From: Penicillus capitatus
Lineage: Eukaryota; Chlorophyta
Assembly (NCBI GenBank): GCA_965649825.1
Contig: OZ287711.1
Coordinates: 310,001 to 374,000 of the forward strand
DNA length: 64,000 nt
Reading direction: 5' to 3'
Below are positions 21,470-34,800 of this stretch, one piece after another. The notes beneath the pieces are model-generated. The model did not search any database. It worked only from the letters and a program-made list of their open reading frames with translations, and was not told the DNA's origin. The number at the start of each line of letters is the position of its first letter. Within the stretch, counting starts at the first letter, position 1. The translations under genes and the position numbers were made by a program.

Positions 21470-23041
21470 TCAGCACAGGCATCGACGATGACGAATCCAG
21501 CGTCTTCTTTTTAGCCCGATTCTTAGATTTTGATTTCTTGTTGGTGTTGGTACTTGATGCATCTTTGGACCCAGCAGTGTCTTGCAACAAGGTAAGGTCC
21601 AAATCGGATCGATAGAAGAGAAGCTCAATCCCCGTTTCCTAAAGGTCACACTTTGGTTTCTCACTCTTTTTAGTACTTAAGGTGGCGGCGGACCATTGAT
21701 ACGGACAGACCGTATTGTGCAGCCAAACGCTCGGACGTGTTCCGCAGCCATTCAGCCGGCAGCACAAATCTGCAGTTGAGTACGTCTTTCTGTTTCCCGT
21801 TATGGTGAAAGTCCGAAAGCCACTCGTTCAAATGCTGCTCGACGTTTTGGCACACAGCCTCATCGATCGGCTCCAATTCCATTCTCAGATCATCCGTCGC
21901 GTGCTTCAGCTTTCTTCGGTGCTGACCTTCGGGCGGCTTAATCTCCAAATGAATATTTCCGTTCTGCTGCACCTCGGCTGTCTCGAATCCAATCTTACAT
22001 CACACAAACGTCACATCACATATCATTCCTGTCACATCAGATGGCAATGGAAGGATGGCTTACTTCTAGTGCGATCTTGAGGATGCGCTCTTTGACTTCA
22101 TCTGCCAGACCCTTGGCCCAGATGTTGAATTTCTTTTCCTTGCGCACATTTGTTGACCAATGTTGTAACCGTCTCCATACCAGTTCTCCTTTCTGTATTG
22201 TCTTTTCTGTCCGAACTTCGTTTTCCGTCTCAGTAGTTTCAGCAGATGCGACGGTTAAAGCAATTCTGTGTTGATGTGACAGCTGCATTCTGACGTGACA
22301 TTCCGTCGCAACGTCCTGGAATATCCTCTTCACCGTCTCGATCGGCAGGAGAAACGCCTTGACGTCGTACTCGACCAACACGGCCTGATTCCAATGCTCT
22401 GTACCACGCTTCGACTGCAAGATGTTTTTCAGATGTGTCGCGAGGCTCTTCTCCATTGCCTCGTCCAATTGACTGATATCCATTTCGTCGATCTCTTCGA
22501 CGTGCGATGCCCAAGACTGACGCGCCTGACGTCCCCGAGACTCAGCCGTCATTTCCGTCATCGATCGATCGAGATGCACGAATGGGACGTCAAAGCGACA
22601 GGATTCGAATCCGAGACACTTGGCCAGAAAAGTGACCTTTTCGATGCAAGGATATTCCAAGAATCCAACAAGAAGCTGCAGCGACTCGGGTCCTCGAGCA
22701 AACCGTTCCAGTAACTGCTCTACCGTCTGCGACGTGTCTGGCTCATCCGCGAGGTCGTCATCCAGCTGCATGAGCTGCGACGGAGGATGTGACTGGACAA
22801 ATTTCCCGCGGGCCGTATCGTCCTCGCGTTCGAAATCGCTGTCCGTGAAACTGACGTCGGATGTCGGGGTGTCTGGCGTTTCGTACCATCGAGGATCGAC
22901 AGGAAGGGCACGGGAGACGATGTCCTTAGCGGTCCGCGTCGTCAGCTCAGGTAGCCCGGTCCTTTCACTGCCGACCTCGTACGGTGCGACCCCACGCGGA
23001 GCGTCTTCTTTCTCTTCTCGTTTCGACTGGTCGTTACCCAT
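21470..23041 (-). CDS. unknown acidic protein with N-myristoylation-type start
   Basis: Proposed exons 23041-22064, 21981-21677 and 21638-21470 give 483 aa in consistent phase. The start MGNDQSKR fits the MGxxxS rule for N-myristoylation, so membrane anchoring is possible. The first exon is acidic, with Ser/Thr-Pro sites (PDTPTSDVSFTDSD), then a helical region with WASHVEEIDEMDISQLDEAM. Exon 2 ends in a short helical unit (ERLAAQYGLSVSMVRRHLK); exon 3 is basic. I do not recognise a family. The first intron is about 82 nt and has three GTGATGTG-type copies; its 3' site could be placed elsewhere. The second intron contains AAAAAGAGTGAGAAACC and AAGTGTGACC. The gene is head to head with the BRUTUS-like gene, 203 bp apart. 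Confidence 0.55.
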
Positions 23042-23244
23042 GGACGCTGACGGATACCACAACTGCTGCTGCTGGTGGCGTGGTGGTGGTGAAAGACAAC
23101 AGAACGGACAGACGATGCTCAATGACGGTCGGAATGATGCGAGGTTTGTTTTGCGGGTTCAGTCGGCCAACCATCACTGTTTGCGAAGGGGATGTGACGG
23201 TGCGCGCACCGTTGGAAAGATGTGACGTTAAATGGCGCATATGG

Positions 23245-26200
23245 ATGCCCTTTGCTTCGATGGATGCAATTCGACCACCGATTGCCCTCTTCTACGCGCG
23301 ACTCCATGGAGCGCTGCGTCAGGAATTGGCCGATGTCTCTGACGAGGTGCTCAAAATCGGCACGCCGCATTCGAGCGCGACCCTTGACGCCATTCGCCAG
23401 AAGCTGCACTTTTTGGCCCAGGTGTACAGCTACCATAGTGTCGCAGAAGATGAAGTGTGACTTCTCACTCTTTGTCGGGCGATGCGTGTATGTTCGTTCG
23501 CAGATTGTTTACCCGGCACTCGATGCCAAGGTTAAGAACGTTACGCTACCCTATCGCGTCGAGCACGCCGATGAGGGACAGCTCTTCATTCAACTCATGC
23601 AGCTTCTCGTCACCTTCACCTCGACCGCTTCCCTTTCCCACCGGTCGATCCCGCCGCCACGCCGCAACGATGATGTGACAGGTCGTGGCTTGTGCAGGGA
23701 GCTGGCATGCAAGGTGGAGGAAGTCCGTACGACGATCCGGAAGCACCTGGACAAAGAGGAGCAGATTCTGTTCCCCCTTCTGTTGAAACACTTTACGTAT
23801 ACGGAGCAAGCAATGATGATCGCCGAGTTTCTTTTCTGTATCCCGATGACAATGGTTGGGCGTTTTCTCAACTGGATTCAGCCGAGTCTCGTGACGGAGG
23901 AGCGATTGGAACTGGTGGAGCACATGCGCGGCGCCGTTTCCGATCGCCTGCTGTTGGCTTTGCTGACGACGTGGCTCGATCCGTCACATCACGGAAGTGT
24001 GAGCGAAGGAAGCGACCGGGAAGCTGTGATCGAGGTGCCAGAAAGGCCGCCGCTTCGGACGATCGCCAACATACATCGCAGCATCGATCTCTCGCTCCAG
24101 AGCTTCATCCAGGAGGCCAGAGATCTCGTCCGGCAGCCCGACATCGACGGCGATCACATCGTCTCGCTCCTGGAGAAGCATCGGTTCCTCAAAGACGTCT
24201 GCCGTTTTCATATGCTCTCCGAAGAGGAGATCGTTTTCCCCGTCGCCTCGTCCTATCTCGACATCGGCTCCTGTCACCTCGAACACCTGGACGAGGGTGC
24301 TCTGTTTGATGATCTCGGCCGACTGCTGACGGATGTTCGATCGACGGCCAGACGCGGATCGGTAAAGTCAAAAGAGCTGCTGGACGAAGTGATCACCTGC
24401 GCCGAAGCAATGCGCGAGAATTTGGGATCGCATATGCTGCGAGAGGAGCAAGAGATCATCCCTCTGCTGCAGGAGAAGCTCGGATCGGTGGAGCAATGTC
24501 TCATCGTCTGGCAGATGCTCACGATGATGCCCTTGCGCTTGTTGGAACGCGTGATGCCGTGGATGTCGAGTGCGACGCGCGTCGTGGGTCACACAAGAGT
24601 GAGATGTGTGATGTAGGTCGGTTGAGTCAGAGTGAGATGAAGGGATGGATGGCGGCGATGCGCATCGGCGGCACGGACAATGCCGTCGCTGTCGAGCTGC
24701 TTTCGAAGTGGGCACAGAACGGGCGTTCCGATCTCCTCTCCAGACGCTCGACGCCGTCGCCCGATGGACATCTTCTGAAACGACCGAGACGTGAGGGGAC
24801 GCCATCGTCGCCTGCTGTCGGCAATCCCATCGATCACATCTTTCAGTTTCACAGAGCGCTGCGACGCGACTTCCGTTCTTTCGAATCGGAGATCCACGCT
24901 TTGGTCGAACGGGTGGAGGACGGAGTGCAGACGGAAGAGTGGGCGACGGATCTTCAACACCTCACGGGACGTTTTGCCTTCATCTGGGGACTCTATCAGG
25001 TCGCTCTGCTAAGAGTGAGAAAGTGTGAGAAGGTTTTGCACTCAGGCGCATTCCAAGATCGAAGACGACGTGATTTTTCCGGAACTGGAGTCTAAGGAAG
25101 CCACGCAGAACCTCAGCCATTCCTACATGTTAGATCACCGTCAGGAGGAAGTGCTGTTCAACGACATCCAACAGGTTGGTTGCCTTCTCACTCTTTTTTT
25201 CTGCCGCGATCTGTTCGCGCTCAGTTGCTGCAAGAATTGAGTGAGACGCAAGAGGAGGCGCAGGAAGTTGCACTGAAGCTGAGTCTGCGCTGCGCCGCCG
25301 TCCGTTCGGAACTCGAGACACACATTCGGGCCGAAGAGACCGAGATCTGGCCGCTCTTTGCCGAGCACTTTACTGTCGAAGAACAGCATCGCATCGTGGG
25401 TCACGTCATCGGGAGGACAGGAGCCGAGGTGCTTCAGATGATGTTGCCCTGGGTGTCCTCCTGCATCACCGAAGAAGAAAAGCAAGCGATGATGCATTCG
25501 CTGCACAGCGCCAGCAAGAAAACGCGATTCGAAAAGTGGATGCAGCACAGCAGCAGCGATGGCGGCGGCCATCAGCGCGACGCCGTCGAAGCTTCTCCGC
25601 AGCCGTCGGTTTCGGCGGCGCTTTCCGATGTCGCCTCGTATCTGCTGCAGAGTGGATGGCGCGATGCCGAGCTTGGGGAGTTCTGCCCGAGTCTGAACGA
25701 TATGTTTCGTCTCAATCAGCGACAACTGGAGGCGGCGGTGCGTCACGTATCCAGCGATCCTTCACTGGAACCCCAACGCAAATCCTATCTCATCCAATGG
25801 ATCCTGGTCTCCAAGTACATCACGCAGCATCCGTCACATCACGATCCCAAGCCCAACCGGCCGCATTTTGTGAGCTACGCCTCAGAAGCGGAGGGCGTGT
25901 TCGGATGCGCCCACTACCGGCGAAACTGTGCACTGGTGGCTCCCTGCTGCGGCGAGGTCTACGTCTGCCGTCTGTGCCACGACGCCGAACAGGATCACAA
26001 ACTGGATCGATACAGTGTAGAGGAGATCGTCTGTATGGCCTGCGGGACGAGACAAGGCGTCACCAACCGTTGCCAAAGCTGTCACATCATCATGGCACGG
26101 TACCACTGTGCGATCTGCCGGCTCTACGACAACGACCCTGACAAAGACATCTACCACTGTCCTTTCTGCAACGTCTGCCGTCGAGGCAAAGGACTGGGTA

Positions 26201-26717
26201 CGGCCACGAGAGGCAAACGGCACTAGAGGGGCGATGTTCGTTGGTGCAGGAGTGGATTTCTATCACTGTATGGAATGCAACGCCTGTATGCATACCAGTC
26301 TTTTCAAACGGCATCGATGCCGAGAGCGACGCATCGAATGCGTCTGTCCCTTGTGTCGAGAGAGCCTCTTCGACAGCAGTCTTCCTATTAAGGTCCCCTC
26401 CCTCTCTTCTCTGCCCCTCTCTTTCCACTGTCTCTTAGGAGCTTCGCTGCGGTCACTTTATGCACGCCTCGTGCTTTGCTGAGTTTTCCCGTTGGCATTA
26501 TCGATGTCCGATCTGCTTCAAGAGCTTCGGTGATATGACGGCGTACTTTCGTATGTTGGATAGATTGCTGGCATCGTCGGATCCGATGCCGGAGGCGCTG
26601 CGTTCCCAGCAACAGGCGATTCTCTGTCATGACTGCGGCGCCTCGTCGCACGCTCCTTTCCATTTTGTGTATCATCGATGCCAGAATTGTCACTCTTACA
26701 ATACGCGTCTGCTGTAA
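23245..26717 (+). CDS. BTS: BRUTUS-like hemerythrin / CHY zinc finger / RING E3 ubiquitin ligase
   Basis: Eight exons (23245-23454, 23504-23643, 23698-24587, 24617-24999, 25046-25174, 25225-26197, 26250-26392, 26439-26717) sum to 1048 aa with all phases consistent. Three hemerythrin domains each keep the HxxxE sets, for example [55 protein letters not shown] and [15 protein letters not shown]. They are followed by a CHY finger ([18 protein letters not shown]), a CTCHY finger, a RING-H2 ([22 protein letters not shown]) and a C-terminal zinc ribbon ending [12 protein letters not shown]. This order defines BTS/HRZ proteins, which in plants bind iron and mark iron-response transcription factors for degradation. 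The start is chosen at the first ATG before the first hemerythrin domain. An upstream exon is possible. Confidence 0.93.
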
Positions 26718-27103
26718 ATGGATGATATCGGACGTCCCACGAGAGAACGCTCGTTTGATGCTCTCCCCACGCGGTCACACTGTGTGACCTCCATCCCGCT
26801 ATCCCTCCACAGAATCAAAACGCCTTGCTCTCGTGCGGATACTGATACGGCACATCAATCAGTTAAATGATAAGCTCGTCTATTGCACGCACGCACGTAG
26901 ATATAGATCCATCAACAGAAGATATCTCCACAATAGCAGAAAAAGACAGCAAGAATGCACGCATCATCATGTACGGACGGACGTTATTGCTTAGAAAAAC
27001 GAACGAACGAGAAAGAGGTAGGAGATTAGGGATATGGTTAACGCTGGGTTGCGGATATCAATGCCGGGCGGGTCGGTTGAGGTCTTGCGACGACGACGTC
27101 CTC
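26718..27103. other. convergent 3' region
   Basis: Between the stop codons of the BRUTUS-like gene and the minus-strand membrane-protein gene. It is A-rich, with no supported gene. GTCACACTGTGTGAC, a perfect 15-nt inverted repeat, lies at about 26774-26788. Confidence 0.4.
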
Positions 27104-28621
27104 TTATCCTTTGTTTGTCTTGTCAGAGGATTGGAGCTGAGCAAAGGCGCGTTTTGCTGCGCTCTCGACTCGGACGCTGTAGGCCACAGGGAGCACAAAG
27201 AAAAGAAAGAAGCTGAAGATCGTCGTTGTCCAGATCTCGGATGGCAACTGAACATCGGGCAGGCTGTTTCCTCCAAAGCAGCTGCGGTAGACCGTTCCGA
27301 TCGATCCAAAGAATCCGATCCAATGAAGAAACAGACAGATCCAAAAATTCACAGGGGCAGTCATGAGGAGAATCTTCTCTGGACCATTCATTGCGATGAG
27401 TTGCTGGACAACGGAGAGTGGATCGGCGGATGGGGCGTAGAAAATACGCGTCCAGGCTTGCACCACACGACTGAAGAACTGGGTGAACCAGACCACAGAC
27501 ATGATCCAGGAGTGGCGGCGGATGAACCACTGACGGTTAAGTACCCAGTTCAACGCGGCAAAGACATTCACAATGCAACACTGAACTTGCAAAAACAAAG
27601 ACACGAGATGAATCTGTGACAGCAAAGGTGTGAGAAGGTATAGTGTGAGAAGGAAGTGTGACCTTTGATCGATCATCTCTCTGAATTTGGTTCCACACGG
27701 AGACGGCGGCGAAGAGGAAGGTCAAGATGAGGACCCAGATATCTGTGTACTGAACTCTGGATGCCCACCACTCGTGAAAGGGGATACTCCTTATCTCTGT
27801 ACAGCAGGCCAGCGGGCATCACACATATTTTTCAGAAAAGTGTGACCAGCCACCTCGGGGCACGCACCTCTATGGACGGTCGTTGGCGGCGTGGCGGCCG
27901 GCGATGACGTATCGTGCATCTTGCGCAGCTCTGTGAGAAGAGATGACTTGGCGATGTCTTCCTCTGGGATAGCCTCACTTTGGAGGATATCGAGAAGGCA
28001 CTGCATCACCACGAGCTCACCCGGCCGCAGCTCTTCTGCCTTGATTTTGAGATCCGATACCATTTCACCATAAAATTGATAGTTCCATGCTGTTGAACCC
28101 AGCAGCGCAAATCCAATCTCACCGAAAGATACAACCCCCTTAAGATCCTGCATCGCATATGCCTCTTCCCTAGGCACATCAAGAAATGGCGGCGGCGGAT
28201 GATACCTTGTTCACGGACATAAGGTCCTCGGCAATGTTCTTGATACTGACAGCCGCTTCTGTATCGCTATCGCAGCATTTGGCCACTAAGTAGGACTCAG
28301 ATGAGCCCGAAAACTTAACCGCCTATGAGAAGGGTATGAGTGAGGAGGGGTATGGCTGGGTGACTGTCTTACTTTGTGTCGTGTCACAATGGCGTCGAGC
28401 TGCAGGTGTAGTCCGTGTAGAATCGTCAATTGTTCTTTGAGAGGCTTTTTTTCATGTAGTGTCTTGAAAGACGTCAAAGAGAGCGCTATCAGTCCCGTCG
28501 TTTGATTTATTTTGCAGTAGCAGGGTTCCGGTTTGTTGTAGAGCACACGTCTTCGTTGACGAGGAGAGCCAGCGGACGGAAGTATAGCGCCGACATCGGG
28601 TGCGCCAGGTGCTGTGCTCAT
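27104..28621 (-). CDS. unknown multi-pass membrane protein
   Basis: Five exons (28621-28373, 28322-28206, 28147-27868, 27796-27663, 27613-27104) give 429 aa with all phases consistent. The first half is soluble, with a helical segment (KEQLTILHGLHLQLDAIVTR). The second half has about five hydrophobic segments, including IWVLILTFLFAAVSVW, LFLQVQCCIVNVFAALNWVL, NFWICLFLHWIGFFGSIGTV and TTIFSFFLFFVLPVAYSV. No signal peptide or known motif is seen, and I cannot name the family. The intron 27662-27614 starts GTCACACTTCC, contains two TTCTCACAC copies and ends CTGTCACAG. The gene starts head to head with the DYNC2H1 gene. Confidence 0.72.
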
Positions 28622-28862
28622 CGAGAGCTGTCACATAAAGAAGACGAACGCACGCACGAGCGAACGAACGAACGAACGCGCGGAAATTCGGTCGCAAGGA
28701 AAGGAAAATCCAAATCCGAGCACTACGGGCGAACAAGTGAATAACGATGCGTATGTAGTAGGTTTCGTCCGATTCGTTGACGGCAAGAGAACCAGCCACC
28801 CGCCCCTCGACGATCCAGTCGACGTCAACGAATTGACTTGACGACAAGACGTTTGGCGAAGA

Positions 28863-31800
28863 ATGGAGAAAACAATTCTTGAGCTTCTGTGGAGGACGCG
28901 AGCGGAAGTACAGACGACATCCGTCGCGTCGTGTACAGCGCGTCCTAACAGCCAGGCCGTCGGTCGGAAGGATGGCGTCGATGACGACCTGCGTCTTGCG
29001 CTGCGCGCATTCGTCACGGAGTCGCATGTACGTGCGTTTAAGGTACGATGGCGATGGTGCGCGGAAGGTGCAGAGTGGCGGCTGTGTGGCTGGATCGAAA
29101 CGGCGGCGGCGGAGTGTCCCGAAGTGGTGTTGGTAAAACGCCGCCCCTTGCCTGTGACGCTCGAAAACTACCGGGCGAATCTGCGCTGCTATCGACTGGA
29201 GGCCGAGCCGTGGACTGGGTAAGCTCGCATCCCGCCGCCATCGCCACATCCACCCCGACGGTGCGGGTTTAGTCTACACCAGGAACTACGCTTTGTCTAT
29301 CGTCCGCTGCTGAAAACGGCGGCTGCGATGGAGTCTTTGCTCCTGGATCGAACGCTTGAGGAGTTGGAGAATGTGATGGACGAAGGGGAGAGGGCGGCGG
29401 AGATTGAAGTTGGCGTGTTGGCCTCGTGGAGGACGATACCGAGTGGGGCGTCGTGTAGGAGATGGTGCGGAATATGGCGCTCGAGGATGCGGTGAACGAG
29501 GAGGCGTCCGTTGCCGCTCTGGTGGTGACCGTTCGCGACGAGGCGCTCTTTTGGAGAGCATTGCTCAACGTGTATCGCGGTTTGTCCTGCCGCCGTTCTT
29601 CGCCGAAGACGCGGCCGCGGCGCAGGTTCTTCCAACGAGAAGACGCTGGCGACCGTTGTGGAGGAGGTTGACAAATTGATGACGTTATGGACAGGACTGG
29701 CCGCTGCCGACGGGACAAGCGTCGAGACGCAACACCTCCTGCGCGAGGCCTTGTGTCGAATGCAGTCGTTGTGGGGAATGGCATCGCGTGCGGAAGGACA
29801 GACGTGTTGGCTTTTCGGTCAGAAACGCATGGACCGTTTGCTCAACGGCTTTACGCGTCGACTGATGCATCGGATCCAGGTCGTCCCTGACGCGTGGCGT
29901 GAATCGGTGATGAAGTGAAGGAACTTCAGGTGATCTGCGCATCTTCGGATCTCGACGCCACAGATGTCGGCGCTTTTCGACATGCGCTCAACGGTTGGAT
30001 CGACGCGATGTGTTATTGGGAGGAGGCAACGAGGGTGACGCGCCGTGATTGGCAACTGGGTGTGGACGTTCCTGGTCACCTATGGGAAGGAAAGATGGAA
30101 CGTCTGCCGCTCGTCTCGACGTTAAAGAAACGTCTGGAGCAGGTGTGGGAAGAGTGAGAGGCAGCGGGAGCGATGTGTGAGATGTAGTTAGTGGAATGGA
30201 GTGTCTGTCATGAAGAAGCGCGCCAGCTGCTGGCAGAGACGTCGGATGCCGAGATGCCGACCCACGCTGACGTCTTTGAACCGTTCCACCAAATCGGCGC
30301 GCTTTCGTGGATGGATGATCGTCTGTGGACGTCAGCCGAACGTCAGTTTCATCAGAAGCTCTCATGGATCGAGCGCGACCTCGAACAGAACCTCGAAAAG
30401 CGATTACGTCATAGGACTGGCCGTCGAGGCGGCTTGATGTGACAGGCGGCGCTGTAGGGGATGTTTATGTACCGCGTCTTCAGGCGGCGTGGGATGGACG
30501 TTCGGAGTTGGAGGGGTTCCGCGTGCTCGACGATCTTCGCAAGATTCGACATCTGCTGCAGCGCCCGGTGCTTCGGCAACTGATCCACGGGTCATGCCTC
30601 GAGGAAGCGGTATAGGTCATCAAGTCGTGTGCGATGTGTGGCAGTCGGTATGCGATGGACAGATGGATCTCTTCGTCCAACGGATGCGTGTCGCTTGGGA
30701 CGCGCATCGACAAGAGATGACGTCGTGGGAGGCAGACGTCGAGAGGGAACAACGCAACGGGCAATTCGCCGAAATCTACCGAGCGACGTTGCAATGGCTG
30801 CAGCGCGCTGAGACGGCGATCGGTGCGATGGACGGTCTCTTGATCGAAGACGACGACGATGTCGAAGAATCGTCCAGCGAAGCGGCGGCGGCTTTGCTCC
30901 GCGACATCCAGCAACGCGCCCAGCAATGCTTAGCATCGTGGGAGGTGGGCGTTCTACCTGACCACCGATAGCGTATGAACATTGGATGCACGACAGACGT
31001 CGATGCTGCAGTGGACGCGACGCCTTGGCGAGACAAAGAGACAAGCGCTCGTGCGTTTCGACTCTCGAACGAACCGAGTCGAGATTCCGCACAGTCAAGA
31101 GCTGCTGCTTTTCGTCGAGGAGGTCGTGCCAATCGGCCCCCGACGTCGCGGCGAATGTGTGTCCTCTAGGTTCGGACGGTCAGCGGTCGACACGGTGTCG
31201 CGCTATCGAAGGCGCTGCGGGATGAACTGGAGGACGCGGAAAAGCGATTTCGTCACGGGGCGCTTCTCCTACGCGTCGTGCATTTCCACAACGAAGCCTC
31301 CTTGCAGATGCTGCCCTTTCACAAGCCGCTCTTGCTCGACGATGCCGCGCACTTTGAACAGGCATTGATGCATCCCGTCGATGCCTTGGGCAACGTGATC
31401 ACCTGGGAGGACACCGCATCGTTGGATCTCTACTGCCAGAAACTTGAGCGATCGATGCAGCGCCTCGTCGATCGAAACACGTCGGCGCACACTTCCCGCC
31501 ATCCAAAGTGTGATTCTATGTGTGATGCAGACGGCTGCGCGAAGCGCACGAGAAGATTCAGCGACACTTCGAGCAGCTGCCAACGGAGAGGCGGCGGCAA
31601 CGTCAGTGGGATGCGGTCGTAACAGCCGCCGAAGAGATCCTTGCGGCACCGGAGGTTGGCGGGGAGAACGCAGAGGGGCAGGAGATGTGGCGCCGTGCTC
31701 TCGACGCCCAGCTGCGCGATATTGTCGAGAGGTCCCTTGCTCAGACGCTCTCCGATCTCATCGCCTACCTGTCCCGATCCCACGTCGAGCTTGGCGATGC

Positions 31801-34800
31801 AGAATGGCTGCCGCAGCTCGACGTGCGGCTGTCTTTGCGTAACCAGGCGCTGCAGTCGGTACCGTCGTTCGAGGAGCTGCGCTCGACGCTCGTGATGTCC
31901 TATCTCAATCCATCCCTGCGCGAGGCAACGACGGTTAGGAGTTTGTCGCGACGCCGTCGCGACGTGGCTTACGCCGAAGGGGTTTTGGAAAATTGCGCCA
32001 AGGACATCGGGCAGCTCTATGGCGCCGTAGAGACGCTCGTCAGTCGTCTCAGCGACGATATCAAGAAACAACACGTACGTCTGGCGCTATGCCCTTCGTG
32101 CCCTTCAGCTCGCCTTCACAGGAGCGGGTTTCCTTTGTCTGCCTCGACGTCGAGGATCTCGTGCCGCAACTGACGGATCCCGTTCAATGGCGAGATGTCT
32201 TCGCTGCGTTGCGCGAGTGCCGACAGACGTTGGCGTCACTGCCCGTCGAGAAATCCCTTGGCTGCCTTCGCATCTCGCTCTTTTCAGTCAAGACCGAAGC
32301 GCATCAGCGATTGGACGCTCTGCACCGTGGCCTCGTGGACGAGCTGCAGCGTCGCGTGGCAGAAGAGATGGAGGAGATGCATCGCGCCGTCCATCGCGGC
32401 AGAGAGATCCTCGAGACCGTGCCGCAGTCCATTGCCGATATGGGACGAAATCTGGTGGAGACGCAAGGCATCGTCGATGGACTAAACGCCTTGCTGTGCA
32501 ATAAGAAGCTCGTTGGGGAGTACGTGGAAGTGCTCTCCGATCACGCCGGATGTCATACCTTCGCCGAAGAGCACCGATATCTCACGGAGCAGTGGGATGC
32601 GTTTCTCACTCAGCTGCAACGCCAAGGAGATTTCGTCGAAACGAAAAGAGTGACATTCGTGGCAGAGCTGACGAAAAAAGTGTGACCTATGGGGAGGATT
32701 CGATCGAGATGCCAAATCGTTCACCGTAGGCCGACGCCCTTCGCGAGCGCGTCGCCTCGGCATCGCTGCGATGGCAGGAGCTGAAACTGATCGAGGCAAA
32801 CGACGTCGCCCTGGACGTGGCGCTTCTCCGCATTCGGCAGTTCGAAGACGAGACGGCTCAACTCCAGTCTGAAATCACTTCCCATTGCCAGGTGGTCACC
32901 TCAACGACGCACGTCCCTCGTATGGACGCGTCGGACAGGAATACGTGCGTTTTGGAGAGGACGTACCGTCGTTTGAAGAGCTGCCTCTCGTGCAGCAGGA
33001 CATTCAGCAGGTCAAAGAGAACTGGCGGCGCTACGATGCGTTCAGCCGCCAAAAGACGGCACTGTTGGAGACGTCGTGGCTTATACTTCGCCAAGAGGTG
33101 CGTACCTCTTCGGCTCCGTCGGTCAACCTCGTTCTCAGGTTGGCAAAATCGAAGAGCTTGTTGCCGAGGCGACGGGACACGTACCGTCGGAGAGGCGTTC
33201 GTCAGCGTGGATGCTGCGAATGTATCGCGATGTGGAAGCTATGGAGAAGCTGCTGCCGTACCTCACTCTTTTACGCGGTATGCACTGGGAGCGACGTCAT
33301 TGGTCGCAGCTCTTTCGACTCCTCGACGCACCGAAACGCAATCTCTCCATCGACGACCTCACTCTTAACGACCTCGTCCAACTGGCCTACCCGATCGCCC
33401 TTCACAGCGAAGCCATACGCGAACTCGACGCCCAGGTACATTTCCATCAAGATGTGACCGTTTTTGCCGATTTCTAACCGTAAGGCACAAGGCGAGGCAG
33501 CGCTGCGAGGGTCGCTGGAGGAATTGAGTCTGTGGGGTTTCGAGAGAAGGTTCGATCTCGCTGCATCGGACGCGACGTCTGTGGTCATCACACAATGGAC
33601 GAAGCTCATGGACGAAGTGGAGGATCACCTGAACCTCGTCGCCACGCTGCGGCAGTCACCTCACAGTCACTTGATGAAGGCACGATCGCTGCATCGCTGC
33701 GGTGCGTCAGCAGATGTCGCGCAGGAGGAGATCGACGCATGGGCTGCACGTCTGGATCGCCTGACGACCGTGCTACACACCACGAACAGCGTCCAGCAGA
33801 TATGGACAGAGCTGGCGCCGCTTTTTCAGAAAGGCTCGCGACTGCCGCTGCTCTATCTCTTCACTCAGGCCGATCAGAAATTTCGCACACTCATGGCCGC
33901 CATCGAGAAAGACGCCCGTGTGGTGCGGCTCACAGAGGTGCCGCGTATTGAAGGCGCCCTCGGGGAGATGCAGGAAGCGCTGGTATCCTGTCGCGCATCG
34001 CTGCATCGTTACATCGAAGAGCAGCGCCGACGGTTTCCGCGTTTCTACTTTGTGGGAGACCACGATCTTCTCCTCTTGCTCGGAAACGGCACGCGTCCCG
34101 CCGAATGGCGCAGCAAGATTCAGAAAATTTTTCACGGCGTAGCCGCCATCGAGGTCACCGTCGCCTTCTCTCCGCGGCACGCCCACGGTGTCGGATATAG
34201 ATCGTGGAGGGCGAACCGCGCTGCGTTGCATCGATCGCGTCGGAGAAAGGCGAGAAGCTCAAGCTGGACGCTTCTGTCGCGATGACGGACGATCTGTGCG
34301 CCTCGCTGCGCGAACTCGAATCGCAGATCGTCGCATCTCTGAGAGGCTGCCTCCCGGCCGCCGAAACGGACACTTGTCCATCGCAGATTTCCAGTCTGGC
34401 GGCGTCGATCGCGTTCACGGCCGACGTAGAGGCGGCCATACAGAACGGCACGCGATCTCAGCTCAGAGAGACCCTTCATCGCCATTTGTGTGACATCACA
34501 CATGTACAGAAGTGTGACCACGATGGGCTGCATCGCCTGAAGAGCAGCGGCCAGCTCATGGACGCTATCCGGCAGCTGGACATCCTTGACGACCTCATTC
34601 AGAAAGACGTCACCGACGTCAGCGCGTGGGAATGGACCAAGCACCTTCGATACTACAAAAGAGTGAGATCTCACACATCGCCTCACGGCGACGACGTCCG
34701 TATGCACCTGTTACACGGCGTCTTCGACTATTCCTGGGAATTTCTCGCCGTCGATCGGCGCTTTGTCCACACGGCATTGACGGAGAAGTGTTTTCTGGTA

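Noticed and set aside
21207-21602. 131-codon minus-strand frame as a separate gene or last exon
   Set aside because: It starts at TTG without an ATG, and the phase of the preceding exon fits the other frame ending at 21470. Kept only as a caution in the neighbouring entry.
23971-24010. extra intron at GTCACATCACGGAAGTGTGAG in the BRUTUS-like gene
   Set aside because: The frame stays open through it, so it need not be removed; only a 30-nt intron would keep phase. Left as coding, but uncertain.
28452-29249. 265-codon minus-strand frame
   Set aside because: Overlaps the membrane-protein 5' exon and the dynein 5' region, is Arg-rich and starts far from any exon pattern.
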